DNA of 64,000 nt from Theristus sp. LFF4_11. Its lineage: Eukaryota > Nematoda > Chromadorea > Monhysterida > Xyalidae. Positions 10,401 through 22,800 of the stretch are shown piece after piece. A program made the translations under genes and the position numbers. The DNA is taken from contig JASANC010003355.1 of NCBI GenBank assembly GCA_030248135.1, positions 58,564 through 122,563 on the forward strand, written 5' to 3'. Each line of letters opens with the position of its first letter. Position 1 is the first letter of the stretch. The notes under the pieces were generated by a model. It was given only the letters and a program-made list of their open reading frames with translations. It was not told where the DNA came from and did no database searches.

Positions 10401-12920
10401 GCCCACTTTTGGGTGGGGGTCTTATAAGTGGGAGGAACCTTATATGCAAGACTTTACGGTATTCAAAAATGCGTAATTTTATGTTCACGTTGCGTCGACG
10501 TTTATGATGCGATTTAGTGACAATCGCAGGTGCACCAAACTGTAAAAACTCAAACGCCAACAACAACAACAATCCCTGATATCGCAGGGTGATGCAAGGC
10601 TGGATGTTCGTGAACGACGCCGCCGACTGGCTGAAGCACGCGAGCGCCCTGCTGCAGGCAGTGCCGAAGTACCGGCTGTTCATGCTGGATCTGTACTCGG
10701 AGCAGATACCCGTCTACAAGGAGACGGCCGGATACTACGGACAGGCGTTCGTGTGGAACATGCTGCACAACTTCGGCGGAAAATCGGAAATGCGCGGCTC
10801 GGTGTCGCGAGTGAACGAGGTCTGGGTGTTCGGTTGACGATTGTTGACCTTTGATGTTAAACATATAAAGATTTTTTTAAATACTGGCTCAATCAAAGTG
10901 GTTGTTAAAATTGATCTACCGAAACTTATCCGCTGAGAATAGTGCTTGACATTTTTTTGCCAAGCTTTGTATCCGCTACCTCAAATAATGGCTGGAAAAC
11001 TGTTCAAGACTATTCTCAATGTAATTTGCTGCATTTTAAGAAGCCCAATTTTACTTTTTATCAACTGTGGACGTTGGTGTTGATGCAGATTTTCACGGAA
11101 GCACTAGAGCTGAGCGACAACTTCACTATGATCGGCACCGGTCTAACCATGGAGGGCATCTATCAAAACTACGCCGTCTACCAATTTGCCATTGATCGAT
11201 TTTGGTCGTGGACTGAACTCGACCGGGTTGACTGGTCAGGCAATTTTAGAATTTATTGGAAATTTGGAAAAAAAATCAACCTTTCATTTGGAATCACAGG
11301 ATTGACGAGTACACGGTGGAGCGATACGGTAAAACGGACAAACAGATACAGAAGGCGTGGCGGCTCATTTGGGTGAATAAGTAAATTTTGAATTTGCTCG
11401 AAATGGTTTCGTTTCCGTTTTTTGGTCGACAGAACGTTTTCAACTTTGTCTGTTCAACACCAGGACACGTTGTACGAGCAGCCCCAGGGCGGTGTCACCG
11501 TGGACGTAGCCTATCGCATGCGTAATCATATTCGCGTCTCGCACGATGGCAACGACTTCATGTTTCGTCGACCGCAACTTTCCAGTTCCTACAATGTAAT
11601 CGTCACGTTTTTTACGCTAAAAGGTGTCCGAATGTTCGGTGTTCTGTCCACCTGGGTATCCCGCGCGGTGTCCGTGTCCTGTCCAGTGCGGTGCTGACTT
11701 GACATTTTTATTTCCGTGACCCGTGACAGGACATCGGACACCGTTCAGTGGAACTTCCCTTTTTTTGCTTGCAATTTTCAAATGGACGCCTGTGGAACTT
11801 TTGCAGCTCTGGTACGACCCACTTGACCTGTGCCATGCGTGGGAGTTGATGGTGTTACAGTCGCGCAACGACACTGAACTGGCGAAAGTCGACTTGTTTC
11901 AGTATGCCATTGACTTTGTTGTTATTAGCGACCATTTGACAGCTGGTGCATGCAGCATGTGTGTGTATGTGCATTGCTGTTCCTTGGGGTTTATGAGACG
12001 ACAGCACATTTCAAATTTTCTCAGACACGACCTGGTCGATCTGACTCGACAGATTCTGGTGCTGATCGGGCAGAAGGTCACGTACAAGAAGCTGATCGAT
12101 GCGTACAAATACAAAAGTCTGTCGAAACTACAAACGGCCGCACGCGACATGCGACTGCTGTGGGACAGTCTGCATGAGCTGCTGAACACCGACCGACGCT
12201 TCATGCTGGGCGACTCGATTCGGATGGCCAGGGCGAAGGCGGCTGAAAATGGCACTGTCATTGGTAAAATTGATTTTCATTGAACCTGTCAAGTGATCAC
12301 CAATAGAGCAGACCTGTTTTGAATGAGACCCGATAAAAAAAACCGTCAGTCAATCAACAGAAATGTCAACAGATCTGTTAAGCTGCTAGTGCAACCGTAA
12401 AAACTGCCAACCAAAGATCTGTTGACCTTGATGTTGGTTACTTTTCAGTGTGACTTCCCGTGTGCGACTTGTGTATAAACAAGAAGATACCCTGCGAAAG
12501 TCGTCCCGTGATTCTTTTTTTTCACACTTTCCATATTCCAATAATTCTGTCAACAACGCCACAGACGATGACGGCACGGAGCAATGCGAGGCGGACCTCT
12601 ACGAGTACAACTGGCGCAACCAACTGACGCTGTGGGGACCACGCGGCGAGATCGTCGACTACGCCCGTAAGGAGTGGTCCGGAATGATCCGCGAGTACTA
12701 CCAGATCCGGTGGGACGTGTTCACGGGGCTGCTGGTTCGCGCGATCGCGACACAGACCGAGTTCGACAGGAAAGCCTACAAGGCAATTCTGTTCAACCAA
12801 GTCGAGAAACCGTTCACGTTTCGCAAAAGCCGCCTTCCGGTTGAACCGATCGGCGATTCCATCAAGGTGGCGCAGCAGTTGCTGACCGGCTATCTGCCGT
12901 TGTGCAAACAGATGCAGTGA
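7401..12920 (+). CDS. NAGLU: Alpha-N-acetylglucosaminidase (lysosomal, GH89)
   Basis: Exons 7401-7452, 7705-7883, 8129-8316, 8867-9085, 9410-9571, 9755-9884, 9948-10093, 10588-10819, 11089-11234, 11300-11372, 11464-11595, 11807-11901, 12025-12263 and 12565-12920 give about 782 residues (human 743). NAGLU removes terminal alpha-N-acetylglucosamine from heparan sulfate in the lysosome. Exon 1 encodes a classic signal peptide ([17 protein letters not shown]). The diagnostic blocks [60 protein letters not shown] and [15 protein letters not shown] are all present. Both catalytic glutamates are retained, in WNEQKP (about residue 328, acid/base) and TMEGI (about 458, nucleophile). An ATG at 7683 is possible, but it would lack the signal peptide and lies inside an acceptor. 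The exon 3 donor is the least certain edge. Confidence 0.95.
8425..8618. repeat. MITE family C (copy 1)
   Basis: A roughly 190-base element with inverted ends GACTCAATGCG/CGCATTGAGTC (one mismatch here). It is shared with 26291-26470, 41385-41568 and 56483-56663. It lies in NAGLU intron 3. Confidence 0.75.
9113..9147. repeat. (ATTG)n microsatellite
   Basis: A run of TGAT/ATTG tetranucleotides directly after NAGLU exon 4, inside intron 4. Confidence 0.9.
10194..10463. repeat. MITE family I (270 bp, long inverted ends)
   Basis: Inverted terminal repeats of about 27 bases, starting GAATACCGTAAAGTCTTGCA on the left and mirrored at 10437-10463. Internal repeated CTTATAAGTGGGAGGA motifs lie near both ends. 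It lies in NAGLU intron 7. No second copy was found in the window. Confidence 0.8.
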
Positions 12921-13722
12921 CTCTGGTGATGCGACACTGCCAAATGCTGCTGTTCGTGATTTCGTGATCGACTTTGATTTTTGGAGTTTACAGCTATTAC
13001 ATATGTAAAGTAGGATTCGTTGAATTGATTGACACTGAAAAAAAACCCAACCAACCAACAACATCTGGTCAGATCCTATGGTAGTTCACGAATTTCACTG
13101 AGAATATTGCAAATTCTTTGTTGATGAGGTGTGCTGTTGTTGCTTGGAGGTTTCATGCGAACACATGAGTGCAACATGTGCAAGTAAAGCACACATGTGC
13201 AATCGGTCGACCTTCAAACAAAATGCACGCGCGTGTTGGTGGTTGTTTTGTTGGTTGAGCAGAACATTGCACATGCATCTCCATCCAATGACATGCTGAT
13301 ATTTAGGCGGTGTGTGGTGGTTATCAGAAGTAAAAACTGTGTGTTTCTCTGCAATACATATGAATGTGACCTGGGCGTAAAAAAGTTTTTCGCTCGGAAA
13401 ATAACGAGCTGAAGTGATGTTGCAAGGTTTTATTGGTGTGTTTTATTGTTAGTTTATCATTATCATGGGCATACTTTTGCATGCTGTTGCTTGGATTAAA
13501 CCTATTTTTTTCATTCTTATGAATTTTCATAACGTTTCGTCTTTAGTTTGCTTTTTTCAGGTTTATTGATGCGATCTTGTTTTTTTTTGTACGTTGTGTC
13601 CTGCATGCTGACGTGTTCAAAACGTGTTTCCGTGGTGTTCACGCATTTCCGCAACAACAGCAAACCAATTCATGCAAATTGTGCAACTTTCAGAAAACTG
13701 AGCGTTTTTGTGATAATAAAAA
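12921..13722. other. Spacer between NAGLU and the BPHL-like gene
   Basis: About 800 bases with the NAGLU 3' UTR and the promoter side of the next gene. No exon, repeat copy or clear polyadenylation hexamer is supported. Confidence 0.5.
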
Positions 13723-15288
13723 ATGGCCGAAGACAATGGCGACGTGTCGAAAACTGAAGATGACAAGATTCAGGAGGATTACATTGAAATCGACGGTCTC
13801 CGATTGCACTACACCAGACGCGGCCATGGACCGACAAATATTCTGTGTACCAGCGGCACTCTCGGTTGGTTTGTTGAATTGGTTGATACGTTTTTTTTAA
13901 AGTTTCAAACTCAATCCGAAACGACGGACAATGCCGACCATTTTTTTCTATTGAGTCTGAGCCGAGAGCGCATGGTTTTTTTAGACCAATCAACCAACCG
14001 ACATTTTGCAGGCTGGTGCGAAGACTTCAAAGATTTCATGAACGGCATTGACGCTGCCGAGTTCACGGTGGTCGCGTGGGACCCGCCCGGTTACGGCCAT
14101 TCACGTCCGCCATCTCGTAATCAGTCGGTCGGCAGGGCACAGAAAGACGCACGAATCGCCATTCAAATGATGGAGGTTGGCGATGGAAACTGTTGATTCG
14201 TGCAATGTGTTGATGGAAACTGTTTGACATCGTTGATCGAACACAATGAGAAAACGAGGATACTGAAACTGGATACTAATAAATTGCCGAAATTTCAGAA
14301 ACTGAACCTGCTGCCGTTTGCGGCGTTCGGCTGGAGCGAGGGTGCCCGCATTTCCATTCACATGGCGCACCAGGGTGCGATGAAGAAAAAATGCTCGCAT
14401 CTCGTCATTTGGGGCGCCGGTGCCCGCTCCACTGAGCTGGCCGTGAAGACGTTTGACAGTACGGTTTTTATGGGTTTTCGACGAAAGCATACCCGTGCGA
14501 CGGCCTGGTGAAACATGGTGAATGTTGAACATTGCTGCAAATCTCCGCACTCGCCACATTGCAGCAGATTATTCACCACTGCCACCACATTTCACCACAC
14601 CGTCGCATGGACAAAGCTTTTATTGCAGTTTACGGTGCACAGCAAGCATGTCAAAGATTTTCGGACGATATTCTGCATATCCCTCAACTGCACCAGACAA
14701 AAAAATGTGTTTTCAGGATTAGCGAAAGTGGACATGTGGCCAGCCGATCAACAAGAGCCTTTCATCAAAATGTATGGCAAACAGTATTTCGCAGACGAAT
14801 GGAAGGCTGTGGCAAACTTGATCAGAGAGTTAGTAAATGTTTGATATTTTCAGCAAATTTTGAAATTTCATGATAGTTGGCGTTGCATAACGCAACTTCT
14901 GCATAGGAATAACTTGTCAATTCGTTCAACCGTTGTAGGGTACATGAGAGCTTCAACGGTGTCTTCCCGAGCTGGATGGTTTTGGACAGAATAAAGCAGC
15001 CAGTCTTGATTCTGCATGGAGCTAAAGATGCGTACGCCGATGGGAAAGCGTTGGCCGACAAAATACCGCACTCAGAGTTGGTTTCCAAAAAAACTTTCTC
15101 CGGCAACAGGCTGCTCTTGATGCTGATTGGTTGTTTGTCATGAATCAGCCAAGCAGCACATTGCATTCAAGACATGTTACAGATTGATCATCAACGAAAC
15201 CGGCACCCACCGAATGCACATGGAAGATGGAGACTGGTTTCGGAATGTGACTGTCGAGTTTTTGAAAAAGCACCCAATCAGTAAATAG
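13723..15288 (+). CDS. BPHL: Valacyclovir-hydrolase (BPHL)-like serine hydrolase
   Basis: Exons 13723-13864, 14012-14175, 14299-14458, 14717-14828, 14939-15076 and 15183-15288 give about 273 residues (human 291). BPHL hydrolyses alpha-amino-acid esters and thiolactones. The fold markers are in order: IDGLRLHYTRRGHGP, FTVVAWDPPGYGHSRPP, the nucleophile elbow FGWSEGARI (Ser about 115), HLVIWGAGA, the acid in LHGAKDAY (Asp about 223) and the base in TGTHRMHM (His about 248). The catalytic triad is therefore complete. There is no mitochondrial-like leader. The protein starts with an acidic segment, MAEDNGDVSKTEDD, so a cytosolic location is more likely than the mitochondrial one of the human enzyme. 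An AATAAA lies 114 bases downstream. Confidence 0.92.
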
Positions 15289-15401
15289 CACGGCACTAAA
15301 CACACTGTTTGGATGTGATTTTTTTGATTTTTTTCTGAGATTCGATTTATTACAGTTCACTTTTGAAAGTCAAAAAATGAATATTGCAAAACACTGAAAG
15401 C

Positions 15402-15407
15402 AATAAA
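15402..15407 (+). terminator. Polyadenylation signal of the BPHL-like gene
   Basis: AATAAA lies 114 bases beyond the stop codon, in the transcript orientation. Confidence 0.6.
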
Positions 15408-16229
15408 GGTCTTTTGATTCTTTCTGCGGGTGAACGTCCTGCTATAAAAAATACACACAAGCAGCACAACTGCTAATGAAACGCTTCATTCCGTGTGAAG
15501 GTTACGTAGTTTTTGATTCGCCGTGAGAAAGGCGAGCATCAAAACTCAGTGTGGCCCTGTTTTATTATTTGTCTGAAACTTTTTTTTGAAAACTTCGATT
15601 GGCACCAAAGAACGACCACTTATGGACACGAACTACAGTCACAGAGCGAAATACCACCACGGCATCACACTATCACAAAACACTTAAATAAAGCAAAACA
15701 GTTTTCGACACAGAAAACACTTGCACCAAGGAATGCTCGAATGTTTCTCAGACCTTGCTGAACTGAAGATTATTGCATTGCAACCGACTTGTTTTAGAAA
15801 AAACACAATATTGTGTAGCAGCAAGTATCTATAACTCTGAAATAAATACCAACCCAGAATTACGCATCTAAGTAATCAGGAAACTCGAGAAAACATGAGA
15901 CAAACAATGAGCACAACACGACAAGAAAAACAATTTCCAGGGATGAAGGTGGTATGAAGATTCGGCACATGTTGTACATTTGCAAGATTGTAACGTTGCA
16001 ACAATTTGGCATACATCTTGCACACATATATACACACACGCTCATATAAGTTTTCAGCCATTTGAACGAAATCCAAACGTCGAACTCAAAGGATATGAAG
16101 TTCCAGTTCTGAGCTTCCTTAGAAGAAATCAACTTGAAACCAGAAACGACAAAGCAGACATATCATGTGGTTCGTTCGACCAATTCAAGTTCACAGAAGC
16201 CAACAAAGCTGCTTCAAAGTGACACAAAT

Positions 16230-16570
16230 TAGTAGTATGTCCCCATCCCCTGACGACCACATGAAAAAAGTACCTCTCTACGTCCCCCGGTTTACTTCCA
16301 CCCAGACATGGACGGAAGCCTGGCATAAAATTGCTCAAGTCCACTTGTACTCAAGGTCAAACCTCAACACCACCACGGTCGAACCGCCATACTGTCACGC
16401 GTCAAAACCGATCCGTAGTTACTTTTATTTTTTTGATCGTGAAAAAAATCATGTTTTTTTCAAAATGTTCAGAGCTTCAAAAAATCATGTTTTTAATATG
16501 TGCATGTTATCCAGAGCGATTAGTTTCTTCGGACGTTCTTAAAGTCCTCCCGTTTTAAGACTTCGGTTTT
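16230..16570 (+). repeat. Left member of a 300-base inverted pair
   Basis: It matches the reverse complement of about 19420-19690 with scattered substitutions. Shared landmarks include ACTCAAGGTCAAAC, CCGCCATACTGTCACGCGTC and AGAGCGATTAGTTT. The pair brackets roughly 2.9 kb. Confidence 0.65.
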
Positions 16571-16675
16571 CAACGTTCTCCCATTCGTTTGTTTCGTTAT
16601 CGAAGTATCCCGTGTGCTCGTTAGTAGTAAATAGTAATATACCGTTTGGTAGGAACTTACTGTGTGCATGACAGT

Positions 16676-16910
16676 TTCAAGTGAACGCGCACACGTGCAT
16701 GATTTTCAAGTGACCACTGGTCGGTCGTAAGTAATGACCTCATTTCAATTCGATGTTTCACTCAGCTGAACCGATTACATTTTTTGTGCAAACTATGCTT
16801 AAAGAGTATGCATGACAGATTCAAATGAACGCGCACACGTGCATGATTTTCAAGTGACCACTGGTCAGTCACAAGCAATGACATCATTTCAATTCAATGT
16901 TTCACTCACT
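16676..16910 (+). repeat. Tandem duplication of an approximately 90-base unit
   Basis: Two direct copies, 16676-16765 and about 16817-16910, share GAACGCGCACACGTGCATGA and GTGACCACTGGTC. Each contains a CACGTG palindrome. Confidence 0.75.
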
Positions 16911-17218
16911 TTTATTCAAATTGAAGTTGTCTTTTTGGCAATAAATGTTTAAAAACATGATGATTATATTTGTTGATAAACTTTTGTACATAATTTAATG
17001 AGACGAATTCTAAACGGTTGACACTATTAGAATAAAATAGACCATAAATGAAATCGTCCGGCATTTTGTAGGAAACGTCAGTGGTCAATAGCATGTGATC
17101 CGACGTTCGGGAGCATATTACTTTCTTTATATTCTCAATTTAAAATTGCAGGAAAATGGCCCAAAAAATTTTTTGCGTATCGATTTGAGCTCAGGCATAT
17201 TTCATATAATTTAAAGTA

Positions 17219-18004
17219 TAGTCGGACTGGATAATTTCGGGCATTAGCTGATTGGCTGGTGCGTTACCGTAATCAGATTCAAACGCGGGCCGTTCAAATT
17301 GCATTTTGCTTTTTTAAACTTTTTAACTTTTGCGTGATTGTGTTGATGAATGTTTGGATTTTTAATGGGCAAAACTTGTTTATTATTTATGAAATACAGA
17401 AACATCAAAAAGGTACATTTTAAGGCGAATTTTTATTTTTTTCAGAAAAAAGAACGACGGCGGCGGTGATGAGCTCTCGAAGCTGGGAAAGTGAATATTC
17501 GTTTGAAAACCAATTGCTTTTCAAATTTTCCCCACAAAACAAATCATCATAAACAAAATTTTCAATTAAAAATCAAACAAACAACATTTTTAGTTGTCGT
17601 CGTTGCCGTCGCCGTCGTTCCTTTTCGGAAAATGAATTTGTGCTTTTGGAAACAGCTGTTTTTAGTTTTTCTGCATCTTTGAACTGTTTATAGACAATTT
17701 GTTGCAGTTTAACAATACAGAACAGCAGCTTTCATGGCCAAATTTTAATTTACATTTGTCACCGTCGTCGTCGTTTTTTTCTCTGAAAAAAGATAATAAT
17801 TCGCCTTAAACATTTTTTTTTATTTTTCTGCATTTCATAAATCACAAACAAGTTTTGTCCACTGAAAATTCAAACATGCATCAACACAAACTAAAAAATT
17901 AAAATTAAAAAAAGCAAAGTGCAATTTGAACGGCCCGCGTTTGAATCTGATTACGGTAACGCATAAGCCAATCAGCTAATGCCCGAAATTATCCAGTTCG
18001 ACTA
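17219..18004. repeat. Foldback transposon with TA target duplication
   Basis: Terminal inverted repeats of more than 100 bases start TAGTCGGACTGG and end CCAGTTCGACTA, and include ACGGTAACGC and GCGGGCCGTTCAAATTGCA. TA dinucleotides flank both ends, as expected of a Tc1/mariner-like non-autonomous element. The centre is AT-rich and shows no transposase. Confidence 0.75.
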
Positions 18005-18218
18005 TAAGTAATTGCAGGATCAGCATCATATGTGGAAACAATTAAATGATAGTAGCAAACTATCACTTCAGTTATCTATTTCACAGCGTATTAATCCACT
18101 CCTAGGTGGATAGAAAAGAAGCATGAAAGGCCAGCGCTGTGAAATGGATGACTGAAGTGATATAAAAATTAAATTTAATGTGCTTCATTTTTACACCCAT
18201 ACGCCCCCCCCCCACATG

Positions 18219-18381
18219 TTTTTTTACTCGTCCCGTTCAACAATGCGTCGAGCGCATGTGTGCACACTGGCCGCTGAACGTGATCAAGATTAATATTTTC
18301 GTGCGCGATCCAAGATCTATATCAGCGCCCGGTGTGCACACATGCGCTCGACGCACTGGTGAGCGGGACGGGTAAAAAACA
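18219..18381. repeat. Small MITE with about 50-base inverted ends
   Basis: The ends read GTTTTTTACTCGTCCCGTTC and its mirror, followed by the inverted block GCGTCGAGCGCATGTGTGCA. The loop is about 60 bases. Only one copy was seen here. Confidence 0.7.
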
Positions 18382-18654
18382 ACCTAATTCATTGTGAATT
18401 TCATTATGAGCAGTGCACATGTACTTAAAAGAACAACGTCATGTACATCCCACAAACAAAACAAACAAGAAGCTAAAATTTTGAAGCAGCCAATATTTTA
18501 ATGATATCTTCAGGTAGCAACCTTTTTTCGATTCATAAATTGCAATTTCTTTAAGAATATGTGTGTTGTGGTTTTTGTTGTTTTTGTTTGTTTTTTTTTA
18601 TGGACACGAGCGATCCCGAAACGCTTTTGTTTGTGGAAACTAGCGATGGAGTGG

Positions 18655-19050
18655 TTTTGTTGTCCATGAAAGTATATCTGCAGCAAAGGCCCCAGTTCTA
18701 AGGACGCCAGATAACTGACGTAAGCGAATAATCCGTATTCCTACGAATTATCCGCATGATCTCTCGAGAGAAGATTCTTGAAGACTTCTACGAACAACTT
18801 CGTCAGGATTTCAAAAGAAATCCCCTGCGAGCGCTATCTCATTGTCTAAACAAGCGATGTCAAAAGCCGCCCAGCACAGTATAAAAGGCAGGGCTTGCTG
18901 TACATCAATCACCATTTCTTATACGTTACTATGTATGATTTATGTGTGGACTACTGAATAAAATCTGATCACTATAAATCGTTGAACTTCGGATGCTAGT
19001 TTAACCCCCTCTTTATACAGTACTTTAGAATTCTCTGACGACGTTGTCCG
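18655..19050 (+). mobile_element. Candidate solo LTR (TATA box and AATAAA module)
   Basis: A TATAAAAGG box at about 18889 is followed some 70 bases later by GAATAAAATC, in an otherwise non-coding, moderately GC-rich block that contrasts with its surroundings. That spacing resembles the U3-R-U5 layout of a retrotransposon LTR. I could not identify a matched pair of TG..CA ends with a target duplication, so the limits are approximate and the call is tentative. It could instead be an isolated promoter and terminator. Confidence 0.3.
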
Positions 19051-19419
19051 AAACTTATATAGATACTTAAAGTAAGGCGTATCATACCGTTCATTCAAGT
19101 GTTTTCTATCCGGTTTTCACATTTCTCTACTGCAACAAAACAAATGGCATAGTGAACTGGCCGGCAATCTTGCATTTTGCTGGACTATATAAACCGGATG
19201 AACTCAAAAACAGCCGAATCTGCAATGATAAACTCAACAAACGCGATTAACTGCATGAATACCTTGTCACTGCTAAAGCCGCATCTGCAGATCAATTGTT
19301 CAACGCAGCACGGAAGTACTATATTGAATCGCCTTGACAAAATCTGACTTTCTGTCCAGACAAAATGTAGAATTTGTAATACTCTATGCGCTGAGGTTCT
19401 GAAATCCGTAGTTTGAAAA

Positions 19420-19690
19420 ACCGGGACATCTGAAGACGGGATGGCTTTGGGAACGTCTGAAAAACTAATTGCTCTGCACATACATGTAACACATACACAT
19501 GATTTTTCACGCTCTGAATATGCTGAAAAAAAAATTTTACGATCTAAAAATGAAAATAACTGTGGGCCGGTTCTGACGCGTGACAGTATGGCGGTTTGAC
19601 CATAGTGGTGTTGCGGTTTGACCTTGAGTACAGATGGAAGTAAGCAGAGGGACGTACGTTTTTTCATGATTTTTAGGGGGGACATACTAC
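19420..19690 (-). repeat. Right member of the 300-base inverted pair
   Basis: It is the reverse complement of 16230-16570 over roughly 270 bases. It lies just outside the TMEM168 3' end. Confidence 0.65.
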
Positions 19691-19898
19691 TACATCACCC
19701 ATGCGACGGTGTGGTGGAAGGATGGAACGAATTGAATCAGTCGGATTGGAACCAATCAGCGCTGATAATTGCTATGACCAATCAATCAGCCAGTTGCATA
19801 TATTAGCGAGATAGACTGTAAATAGTGGCAGATTCGCTATATGGAGGCACGAGGCAGATTCCCCACGTTCCATCACACCATCACAAAAAATATACCCC

Positions 19899-22800
19899 TC
19901 ACAATCGAATCAGCTTGAATCCATGCGCAGTGTCAAGCACGGCCGGTGGCCACAGCCTCATACGGCAGCGTCTCGCGACACTTGTACAACCGTGAATACA
20001 CCCACCACAAAGTGTGCGAGCGGTAAGCAAACGAATCAACGGCGCCATGCAGGCGTGCGTACAGCGGGGCATCAGATTTAGCCAGTACGCGACGATTTCA
20101 GACGATTCCGGCTGTCTCAAGTGAAAATCCGTCCAAGCGCGACTCACTGCGTACAGCGGTCGATAAGTGACCGGCTGCAGGTCGCTGGCCACTTGACCAC
20201 CGCATCGGTTGTACGCTGTCCAGTACTCGGTCAGTTGGCCGACTTGCAACGCTGATTCGATTGAGTCTGAGTGACGGTGCCGCTTGTAACTGGAATGCAA
20301 CCATAGAATACGGCAGGTGCAGTGTGAAACATACATTCTGGCATTTGAATCGGACATGCTGATTGGTGCATCGAGCTGGGTAGGACTCGATCAGAAAGCC
20401 CAATTCAAAAGCAGACAAGCAACTGATTGCCTGTAATCTACAGTGCCATAGTATTTGATAATAATATACCTTGATCATCTCCTCGTAGTGGCTAGTCATT
20501 TCGTCCGATTAAAAACTTCAATTTTTAAATTGATTTTAAAAAAGATTTTACCGATTTTGGTCTGTTCGATGTTCACTGTTCTTTTTCACATCTTTGATTT
20601 TGTAAAAGTCGCCAGCTACAGAACACTTCTCAAAACCCAGATCGCAGAAACCACTACATGAATAAAAACGACTACTGACGTCTGCAGGGCAACGAATCGA
20701 TTGGGAGCCGTCTGTCGCCAAACCGGTCGCAGCCACTCGTGACTGTACTCGCAGTCACAAATCAATACCAGTCGTGACAGGGCCGCGCCCCCATTCGCGC
20801 CTGCACTGTTCGCCTCGTCCCAACAGGACAAGATTCGCTCTAACGACACCGAGTCGCCACCTGAGAAGAAAATGAAGGTTGTTAATAGTGTGATTTACGT
20901 TCCTCAGAGCCCAGACCACTCCTGAATCCACTGGAACAAACAGCCTAATGCAATCTACTGTTCATATTCAACAGCTTCAATCAACGCATTTACGCAAAAG
21001 TCAGTCATTTTCTGAGCCTCCGCAAAACGCGCTCCACCAACCCCGAAATTCATAAACTTTCCACCAACCACTAGCGACCCATTCGCCGTTCGCCGACGTC
21101 GGCCCACTGTAATACAGCAAGTACGTATCGTAGCGCGGGCCTTCATGGGTCGCTTGCGCGAAAAAGTCGGCCAGTTTGTGATCGAGCTGCTTCAACGATT
21201 GGCCGACCATCGACCAATCAGCGCCGTATTGCGTGACCATGTGCTGCGTGAACATGTCCATCACTGACTGCAGTGTTCGTGTGGAGCGACCACCGCTCTC
21301 TTGGATGAACGTCGGTGGGAGAACGGAGACGAGACCGTCTTGCCTGCAAACTCAAGGCAGCGATTTTTTAGAAATTTGTGGATTACTCAATCACAATCAT
21401 GAACTTGTTGCACTCTGTGGACAAGAGAAGATCGAACCTAAGGTGCTCGTTGGTATCTGCATGAATGCAACGGTAAAACACGCATTTTTGTTGTTGTTTT
21501 TGTTGCGACTGGCGAGTGTTGGTTTTTTATCGCACCGGTTCCGGAAATCCGAAGATACCAAACTGCGGCGGAAACGGGCAAATACTGCCCACGAGCCAGA
21601 TATACCCTCGGCTCAGGATGGAGCAGACCACTAGCCTAGGTGTTCAATTGCCACTTTTTTCGTTTCTCCACGTGTGTGTCCTGTGCACAGCGAGGTTCGA
21701 ACTTTTCACCCACAGAACGGCAGACAGAAGACTTACACCTGCGCTACAGACAGACATTGTTGCTCATATTAGCTTGGCGTTGCGCCGAAAGCTGCGTGAT
21801 CGCTGCTTTCCATGCGAGCTCCATAAGCGCCGTTGTAAGGTGGATTTGCCGCGATACCAATGAGCTCCGATCGAAGCGCAGGCAATTCCCCACAGAACAC
21901 ACACTGTCACAGAGCTGTTGTTGTTGGTGTTGGGATTTCTAGGCGATGTTTTTAGCCAGGGCTAACCCAGAGAAGCGTACAGAACACCACTGAGTGGGGC
22001 GCCCATCGAGTTTTCTCTGTCATCAAGTGCCTATACACCCCGTCGGCGGGGCTCGATCCCCCCAGCGCACAGACTGTAGTCGAACGCACTACCACCAGGC
22101 CACGAGCGGTGACGAGAGCTCACCCGGCAGCCTGGCGTGCAGCGCTTCTGTGTGTCACCACCCACGCGAACAACGCACGATACCACCTGACACCACTACA
22201 CAACAACACGAACAACGTACCTGACGGGAGCGACCGGTGCAACCATCGCATAGCCAATGCAAGTGCCACCGAGTTTCGTGCTCAGTTCGTGCAACAAATC
22301 AGAGACGATCAACTCCAGTGACAACACCATGGCCAGCAGCGAGTGGTTGTACGGCGAACGGGTGGTCCAGCACAACAGACCGATCACCAGTGAACTGCCT
22401 GAAAAACACGGCAGTCAGTCAGGACACGTCAGTTGCACTCAACGATTTAGGTGCGTGGCTTGAAATAAACAATACAGATATGAATGATCAACCAAATTTG
22501 GGTACATTTGCTCCAATCAGGAAGAGGAAATCGTTCAGTAATGCTGCCCGATTCAAACAGAAGCCAATCAGCAAGTAATGCTGCCCGACTCAAACAGGAG
22601 CCAATCATCAAGTAATGTTGATCGACTCAAACAGGAGCCAATCAGCAAGTAATGCTGCCCGACTCAAACAGGAGCCAATCATCAAGTAATGTTGATCGAC
22701 TCAAACAGGAGCCAATCAGCAAGTAATGCTGCCCGACTCAAACAGCACCAATGCTCAATCGTCGTATGCGAACACACTCACGCACCGACAGCAGCGAACG

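Larger units (their letters stand above)
15408..19898. other. Repeat-rich spacer between the + and - strand gene blocks
   Basis: A 4.5 kb region where convergent transcription units end (BPHL-like on +, TMEM168 on -). I find no exon with splice signals. It holds an inverted pair of about 300 bases (16230-16570 and 19420-19690), a tandem pair (16676-16910), a foldback transposon (17219-18004), a small MITE (18219-18381) and a TATA/AATAAA module that may be a solo LTR (about 18655-19050). Confidence 0.6.

Noticed and set aside
4190..15288. Operon on the + strand
   Set aside because: Spacers of about 0.7-1 kb with polyadenylation signals after several of the genes are too long for a typical nematode operon.
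22525..22745. CRISPR-like array
   Set aside because: Units are contiguous, imperfect and without unique spacers, and the context is a eukaryotic intron.
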